Source: Conidiobolus incongruus B7586 | Lineage: Eukaryota; Entomophthoromycota; Entomophthoromycetes; Entomophthorales; Conidiobolaceae | Direction: 5' to 3' | Length of the DNA stretch: 15,774 bases | Assembly (NCBI GenBank): GCA_000697335.1 | Contig: JNEM01015719.1 | Coordinates: forward strand, 1-15,774 | Shown here: one piece after another, positions 10,119-15,774 of the stretch | Layout of the letters: the number at the start of each line of letters is the position of its first letter | Numbering within the stretch: the stretch's first letter is position 1 | Program-made: the position numbers and the translations under genes | Notes under the pieces: model-generated | Databases searched by the model: none | Told to the model about the DNA's origin: nothing | The model's input: the letters and a program-made list of their open reading frames with translations, nothing else

Positions 10119-13100
10119 TTACATATACAAAAAACCTCTACAATTTGTAGCACCACAGTAGCAAATAGAGGCTTTCTTTTTGGAGTCTAACTGGTCTTGA
10201 TCCACTCCACCACTGTAGTCAATATAAAGCTCCTCACCTTTGGAAATATTTTTGGTGGAAAAGAATGCAAGATCATAGATTGTAAGGGAGTCTGAAATAA
10301 TACAGTAGACCCCCAAATTAGGGGAGCATGAGTGGTTAATAAATCTGGAAACATTCCCATAAGAATAAGAATCAATGCACAATTCTTGTTCAGGCTCGTA
10401 GCCAGTAGGACAATCTAAATCAAAGAGATAAGTGGAGCCATTGCTATCATAATCTTTACCAAGTTCTTCAGCTTGGTCAGAAGTGATAACCAGGCCAGTA
10501 TATTTACAAACGAAGGTGCCTTTAGGAATGTCTTGAAGTGCTCTTACACCCCAACCTTTGTTTATAGTGCGGAATACTTGTAATAAGACATTTCTACCTC
10601 TCTGGGTAACACGATTGGGACAATTAAGGTCGCAGTTGCATTTAGAATTGCACTCCTGAATCAATTGATCATTGATATCATTTAGGGTACCATTAGCATT
10701 ATAAGAAGGGGCATGTGACTCTAAACAACGTTTTTGGATAGTTTTTTGCCTAGTAAATTTGCAGTTAACTTGGCATGAGCATGAAGAAATAAGCTTGTCT
10801 CCTTTAGTATCGATTTTGACTTGTGGGTCTAGTACCAAGTTGTTGACATAAGTGAAATTTGGAGCAGGGGCATTGTCTACATCATTGACTACACTTATGG
10901 TAGTATCTTCATCCTGGTTCAAAAGAATTAGGAATTTTTCCAATTCATCGGGTAAGAATTCTTCTTTAAATCTAGGGTTTCTTCTTCTAGTACATTTACC
11001 CCCCTTAGTGGATTTCATGGACTGATCAAATGCATTAATTAAATCTGGACAATCAAGTTCTTGATTATCAACCCAAGTAGATACATCCACGTGATAGCCC
11101 TTCCATTTGACTAAATATTGTATCTAAAATTCTTTAATTGATATTCATATAATGACAAAAGTTTAAAAAGAATAATACCTTTTTAGATAATACTCTGCGA
11201 CCAATAATACATTCAATCTAGAGCAATTTATGAGTATTAAATTGAACAAAAATACGAATAAAAATTTACATCATATTCCTTATCTTCGACAGTGGTTGAA
11301 TCAGTCTAAAAAATTAGATAGGTTATTTAATAGATTGCTAATATGAACAATTACCGTTTCAGTAATTTTTGGAAGATCACTTAATTTAGTATACAAGGGT
11401 TTGAGTCGAGGTGTATCTAGAGTCGAATTTTTAGTTGATTTAGATTGGTTGGGTTTAGGAGTTTCCTAATGATTGAAATTAGTAATTGATAGAAATATGA
11501 AATATGCTAAAATACATTTTGCAGAAGTTTTAATTGACGTTCAATTTTAGTTGTAATTTCATCAACGGTAGATTGTTTTGATATTTCCGGTACAGCCGCT
11601 AATGTGGATGAAATTTTCATTTCCTATAACAGAGTAAGATAAAATATTGATATTTTTGGGTTATATTACCTCTAGTTGATGTAAAATCTTTTTATTTGAT
11701 CTATTAGATTTTGAAATTTTCTAGAAAATAGTTAAATTTAATTTTGATTAACTTGGGAATTAAATACCATTTTAGTGCCTGACTTGTTGGGACTCGTTGT
11801 AGAAGATATAAAAAATGAGGTTTGTTCAGAGTCAGACTAATATTTAACAATGGTTAATCAATCGACGACTAGATAATTTGAAATAGAGAAATTTGGGAAA
11901 AATACCTGAGTTCCATGTTTGCTATTGAGTTCACTCTGCTTTGCCCTGGAGAGAGGTACTGCTGGACCAGATTTCGAATTTAACAGGATAACACCCTTGT
12001 TCAAATTATTTGCTACATCTAATGGAGTAGAATGGGATTTAAACTTCTTAGATCGCACTAAGTCTTGATATTTGGAGGTATTGGATGTATTGAAACCCTT
12101 GAGCTGATTCGAAATAGAATTAGCTTGATTGGTTTCAACAAGGGATCTCTTGGTACTCGAATGAGTCTTTATATTAGTTGATGCTTTTTTGGTTTTAGTT
12201 TTCACTACAGTCGTAATTTTATCAATTTGAAGATTCTGTTTGGAATGTAAAGGTTTACTACTAGAGGAGGGTGACTCATCTAACTCATTGGAATCTTCAG
12301 AATCATCTAGAATAATAATTACTTCTTTTTTATCAGAAAGCTTAGATATGCGATAATAATGCTGTTGATTTAGAGATTCATTGGTAGTGTCGCTTAGTGA
12401 GTTTGCGATGCTTGAAGATGGTTGAGAAAGGGTAGATAGTGAGCTTGGTGAAAATGGGCTTTCAGTTGGTGGGGGAGATGGATGGGATGTAATTAAAGAT
12501 TTATCAGGTTCAGGAGATTTCAATGGTTTAGTCTTGGAATCTTCAATTGAAGTGCTATGTACTTGTGTGTTGTATTTATCAAGTGATTTGGCTAACCACA
12601 ATGATGATGGAATAAGTGAGTCCGAGAGTTCTAATGAATCAGTTGTGCAAATGAAATCATTGGAAGCAAACACTTTTTCAAATTCTGTGCCGTGAGATTG
12701 ATCTAATTCCAAAGTAGAAAAATTGTTAATATTATTTGCAAAGTCAAATAGCGAATTTGTTGTACCAGTATGGTCAGGGTTTACTGATTTAGATATTTTT
12801 TTAATATTTATAAGCTTGTTTTGTGGTTTGAGCATATTTGTACTTTGAGAAGTTCGCTCAGTGCTTGTTTGATTGTGGGTCGAAGTAGAAATGAGCTTAT
12901 TTAATGGCAAATGAGAATTCTTTTGAATAATGGATTCCTGTTTGTGATCTATCGACCCTTGATTTTTCAATTCATATTCAGTGTGCTCAGATTCCAATTC
13001 AGTTTCAGATAAGCTCGGAGAAATTATATAGCAATCGCTATTATAATCAACAGAAAAATCATTCTGAGACAAAATAACCTTTTGTGGGGAGTTATTGGAG

Positions 13101-13726
13101 TCAGAGGGTAATTTTTTTGAATTAGGGCGAGATAATTTCTATGATAAAATTATTAGAAAAACATAATCAAAAATAAAGAATTGAGAGGATTCTTGCCTTA
13201 TTTTGGTTGCTGGTACTAGTAACTGGTTTATGTTTCGGAATATCATTGGAATCAGGAGATGAAATTGAATTGAAACTGGCTAAATCTGTGTATACTTGCT
13301 TCAAAGTACTTTTTTCGAGTTTCTTATCATTTCTATGAGATACCTTTCGAATTTGATTTGATTGTGAAATGATTTTTGATGCCATTTTTAACCAGGATTC
13401 ATCGTCAATATGACATTGATTTCCATTTGTAGTCTCAGTGATCCTTTTCTATTAATTATAATTAATAAATTAAATCTTAAATCAAAGACAATTTATACCG
13501 TTTGGTTATTCTGAGATTTATAAAACGAACTTTGGGAGGGTAATTTGGGCATTTTCTTCTTTGAACTAATATAGGAGGGATGAGAATTTGCTATTGTGGA
13601 GCCACTGCTATGTTGATAGGTTCCACTAGAATTGAATGGCTCAGCTTTGTTAAGATTTCCTGTTGTTTTGTCGTTAATATAATATGAATTCAAGATAATT
13701 GTATGACTGTTTTGGTCATTTAACAT
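10119..13726 (-). CDS. Clr4/SUV39-type histone H3K9 methyltransferase, ten exons
   Basis: Predicted nuclear enzyme that methylates histone H3 lysine 9 from S-adenosylmethionine to build heterochromatin. Exons, in coding order: 13726-13499, 13448-13197, 13138-11906, 11836-11768, 11720-11670, 11623-11516, 11465-11355, 11305-11270, 11217-11179, 11123-10119. Every exon is a whole number of codons; the product is 1043 residues. Residues 1 to about 690 are Ser/Asn/Lys-rich and probably disordered, with a SUMO-interacting-type motif at 433-443. The chromodomain is at 694-741, pre-SET 824-877, SET 888-1012 (GWGVRA, NHSC, final DY) and post-SET 1030-1037 (CYC....C). SET blocks such as TYLFDLD and TIYDLAFF are very close to fission-yeast Clr4, which is only about 490 residues, so the N-terminal extension is unusual. 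The ATG at 13724-13726 is the first in frame after a stop. The C-terminal part (exons 7-10) is secure; joining exons 1-3 to the same gene rests on splice sites and phase. Confidence 0.88.
10122..10781 (-). other. Pre-SET, SET and post-SET domains
   Basis: This is the catalytic module in the last exon. The pre-SET zinc cluster has cysteines at 824, 826, 830, 842, 867, 871, 873 and 877, followed by PNRV.QRG. The SET core shows the cofactor-binding GWGVRA (899-904), GSTYLFDLD, and NVSRFINHSCSPNL with NHSC at 972-975. The catalytic-site tyrosine is in YIDY (1012). The post-SET has cysteines at 1030, 1032 and 1037, which with the NHSC cysteine would bind a zinc. All core residues for methyl transfer are present. 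One of the nine pre-SET cysteines usual in the family appears to be absent. Confidence 0.93.
11028..11278 (-). other. Chromodomain split over three exons
   Basis: Splicing 11305-11270, 11217-11179 and 11123 onward gives EYDIECIIGRRVLSKK followed by IQYLVKWKGYH and TWVDNQELDCPDLI. This is a standard chromodomain. The three aromatic-cage positions that hold methyl-lysine correspond to Tyr695, Trp716 and Tyr719, as in HP1. The usual TWE is TWV here. In SUV39 proteins the domain reads H3K9 methylation and helps spread it. The clean chromodomain confirms these three small introns. Confidence 0.93.
12290..12322 (-). other. SUMO-interacting-type motif (residues 433-443)
   Basis: The protein reads VIIILDDSEDS, a run of four beta-branched/aliphatic residues and Leu followed by acidic residues and serines. 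That is the classic form of a SUMO-interacting motif. It lies in the otherwise low-complexity N-terminal region. Function is inferred from the motif only. A weaker look-alike (CYIISPSLSETE) is near residues 196-207. Confidence 0.6.
12389..12487 (-). other. Ser/Pro-rich low-complexity tract (residues about 378-410)
   Basis: This part of the N-terminal region is rich in serine and proline (for example HPSPPPTESPFSPSSLS). It has several SP and TP dipeptides that could be sites for proline-directed kinases. It is probably disordered. No domain is recognised. Confidence 0.6.
13139..13196 (-). other. GC-AG intron between exons 2 and 3
   Basis: The exon ends ...AATAAG and the intron begins GCAAGA, ending ATAG 58 bases later. 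Without splicing, the frame reaches a stop after 9 codons. There is no usable GT donor before that stop. Splicing here keeps phase 0, like every other intron of the gene. GC-AG introns are a known minor class with strong AG before the donor, as seen here. Confidence 0.7.
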
Positions 13727-13932
13727 TATATTATATAAATGCTTGACACTCAAATTATATTAAAATTAGTTAAAATATTCCCAAATACGAAATAAAAAGA
13801 TTATAAAGGTATTAAATAAATATCTATTTGTTAAATGATATTATTACTCTATTTTGTTTTTGTTACAATGATAAAAAGCACCAAAGATTTTAATTGATCA
13901 TAGAATTATATACATCAAAAATATACACGAGG

Positions 13933-14294
13933 TTTGATTGGTCAATTTTTCATTAACTTTGTTATAAATGAGCCAATCAAATTTAAGGTATGAAATATGA
14001 CCTATTTGATTGGATAAGTCTATCTTACCTTTCAAAAGTGTTCTAATTAAAATATAATAATACTAAGATTTTTTATATATTATAAAATCATATTTAAACC
14101 TAATTTTTATGAACTATTATATTTATTTATAAAAATCTTTTTATAAAATGATATATTCTATATTTGATAGATTTAAATTATCAATTAATAAAAATCAACA
14201 TGATTTCCAATAAATTCTGATTTAATGACATTGTTTTGGTTAATTTTTTTCTAAAAAATTTTAAAAAAATTGGAGGTATAATTAATTTGATTGG
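13933..14294. promoter_or_regulatory. Cluster of four CCAAT-box sites (TTTGATTGG)
   Basis: TTTGATTGG occurs at 13933-13941, 14005-14013 and 14286-14294, and as its complement CCAATCAAA at 13973-13981. The second and fourth share 12 bases (ATTTGATTGGCT). Three sites read CCAATCAAA in the sense direction of the methyltransferase gene. Three of the four lie 207-288 bp upstream of its start codon. CCAATCA is the preferred core of the fungal HAP/NF-Y complex, so these are promoter-element candidates. Binding is inferred. Confidence 0.5.
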
Positions 14295-15310
14295 CTGAAT
14301 CTTTTAATTATTATGAAATAAGGTAAAATTATTGGTGGTAATTCAAATCTCGTTGACAGATTTATTCAATTAATATTAACAATTGGTTCCAGACAAAATT
14401 ATTCATTATACTAAAAATTTTTGTTTTATATACAATTTAACATTGATATATATATGAAAATCTAGTTTTAAAACATATATGTTGATTTGGTTTTATACAA
14501 ATAATAATATTACAATATATTTCAAAAATACTGAATAAAAGCTATAGTAGAATAAATTTTTAACATTAATGTTAATAACATTCTATTTTCATCACTTCAA
14601 TAAAGGATATTCTTTATAATAAATAATCCTTAAAAATCAAAATTAAACCTATCAATTTGATATTTAATTAATATTTCAAACAAAATTAATTTCATCGTTT
14701 AATATTTATGAATAAATAATATATCAAAAAATTTTATATATTATTGTAATATAATTATCAATTTTACAGCTTTACTCTTATCACAAATTCAAAGAATATT
14801 GATTCAAAAATGAGATGTAATAGCAATCTAGTGTTACCACTAAGGTTGATATCTGCATACTAATAAAGAAAATGAAAAAATGACGTGATTTTGTTTGAAC
14901 CAATTAAATTTCATTTCATTTTCAAAAATTCGATTTAATTTTAAATTTAATAGAAATTAATTAATGATTAATATTAATGATAGGCTTGATCAAGTTCAAT
15001 ATTCAAAATGTATATGTGAGAATATTCTGATAATTAAAGATAATATCTAATCCAATCTCATCTCTTCAACTGAAAATGAAAGATGATTATTTCATGATTT
15101 TTATAGTGAGGAAAACGATAATTTGATTAAAATATATTTGAAATTATATGTATATTGATTTTTCACTCAAAAGTTTATATTTAAAACCATAAAGATATAT
15201 TTTATGCAATTTAATCATTTTTATATATACTTTTTTGAATAGAATTAACTTTTTTTTTCATTTTTAATAATAATAGTTTAATTTTATATATCAGATTATA
15301 TAAATTATTT

Positions 15311-15366
15311 GTTAAGATATCAATATATATTTATATATAACTACATTAATATATCTTAATATCTTA
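15311..15366. repeat. Imperfect AT hairpin
   Basis: TTAAGATATCAATATAT and ATATATCTTAATATCTTA form an imperfect inverted repeat. In DNA this AT-rich such structures arise by chance, so no role is claimed. Confidence 0.35.
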
Positions 15367-15774
15367 TAAACAATGCATAAGTGAATTAAACTTTTTTGTT
15401 CAATATAACCACTTAAAATATATAAAATATCATTATTGGACTTTGAATATTGAATAATTTTGAAAATATAAAAATCAAGAATATATACATAATTTTAAAA
15501 ACCATACAATTTTAGGTTATAATTGCAGAAATTTTTTTTAATAAAATTCTTATAAAAATAATATATAAATTTTAAAATAATTAATATGACTTAAAATAAA
15601 ACTATGATCCTCATTGATGTAAATTGATTTTGGTATATAGAGTATATAATTACCCAGGAAAAACTAATTTAATATATCAAAACTTTCAAAATAAAATTAT
15701 TTATTAATATAGAAATTAAATAATTTTATAATTTTATAATTTTAACATCAATATTAAATAAATAAATCAATTAA

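Larger units (their letters stand above)
11124..13498 (-). other. Nine short phase-0 introns of the methyltransferase gene
   Basis: Introns lie at 11124-11178, 11218-11269, 11306-11354, 11466-11515, 11624-11669, 11721-11767, 11837-11905, 13139-13196 and 13449-13498, lengths 46-69 bp. Eight donors begin GTA (GTATT, GTAAT, GTAAA, GTATA); one is GC. All nine acceptors end TAG. Every one falls between codons. Several carry a CTAAT or CTAAC-like branch-site candidate upstream of the acceptor. Exons 4-9 are only 36-111 bases. Confidence 0.82.
13727..15774. other. Upstream intergenic region without a recognised gene
   Basis: These two kilobases lie 5' of the methyltransferase gene. I see no coding exon, tRNA or transposon relic. 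They hold the CCAAT-box cluster described separately, scattered AT hairpins (for example 15311-15366), and a small tandem repeat of the 8-mer AATTTTAT at 15722-15744. An 18-codon open stretch at 14810 has no supporting signal. The base composition is AT-rich but less extreme than the transposon block, with occasional CpG. Confidence 0.6.

Noticed and set aside
10187-10375. A 62-codon open frame opposite or within the SET exon
   Set aside because: It is a shadow frame overlapping the NHSC region of the real SET coding sequence, with no family resemblance of its own.
11858-13072. A stand-alone 404-residue Ser-rich protein
   Set aside because: Its apparent first codon is TTG and its last 15 codons are intron. 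Splicing in phase 0 on both sides makes it the large exon 3.
13167-13385. A separate 72-residue gene starting at ATG 13385
   Set aside because: The same frame continues upstream of this ATG to an acceptor at 13448, and its last nine codons are intron. It is exon 2 of the methyltransferase gene.
14810-14866. An 18-codon open stretch (MRCNSNLVLPLRLISAY) as a small gene or first exon
   Set aside because: It has no clear donor, homologue or neighbouring exon, and a frame this short is expected by chance.
13727-15774. A tRNA or structured RNA upstream of the gene
   Set aside because: I found no cloverleaf with a GTTC-type arm. The hairpins are plain AT inverted repeats.

Overview
The window reads as nuclear DNA of an AT-rich fungus. 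The one intact gene is a Clr4/SUV39-type histone H3K9 methyltransferase with nine tiny introns (46-69 bp, nearly all GTA...TAG). The repeats are a chromodomain-bearing Ty3/gypsy retrotransposon and mariner transposons. Coding DNA has moderate GC and ordinary CpG; the rest is extremely AT-rich. I cannot name the species.

Positions 1 to about 9314 are a nest of dead transposons. Copy A of a mariner-like element (+ strand) starts before the window and ends at 8140. It is split twice: by a complete but heavily decayed chromovirus (283-5985, with two LTRs and a 5-bp target duplication) and by a second, inverted mariner copy B (6609-7934, TA duplication). The three pieces of copy A (1-282, 5991-6608, 7937-8140) line up in order with copy B. 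Directly after copy A comes a third, older mariner copy D (about 8143-9314, + strand), which holds a 71-bp TTA microsatellite. Copy D is interrupted at 8456-8474 by an exact 19-base match to the Tn5 mosaic end used in Nextera sequencing libraries. This is almost certainly adapter sequence left in the assembly, so the join there is suspect.

Positions 9315-10118 are AT-rich spacer. Positions 10119-13726 (minus strand) hold the methyltransferase gene. I reassembled it as ten exons, all joined in phase 0, giving a predicted protein of 1043 residues: a disordered Ser/Asn/Lys-rich region of about 690 residues with a strong SUMO-interacting-type motif, then a chromodomain, pre-SET, SET and post-SET. 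Positions 13727-15774 have no gene that I can see. They include a cluster of four TTTGATTGG (CCAAT-box) sites upstream of the gene.

The two halves may be functionally linked. H3K9 methylation normally silences elements like these, and the chromovirus carries a chromodomain of the class that can bind such chromatin. The repeats have decayed mainly by C-to-T/G-to-A change and have essentially no CpG, as expected where repeats are silenced through cytosine methylation or a RIP-like process. That link is inference.
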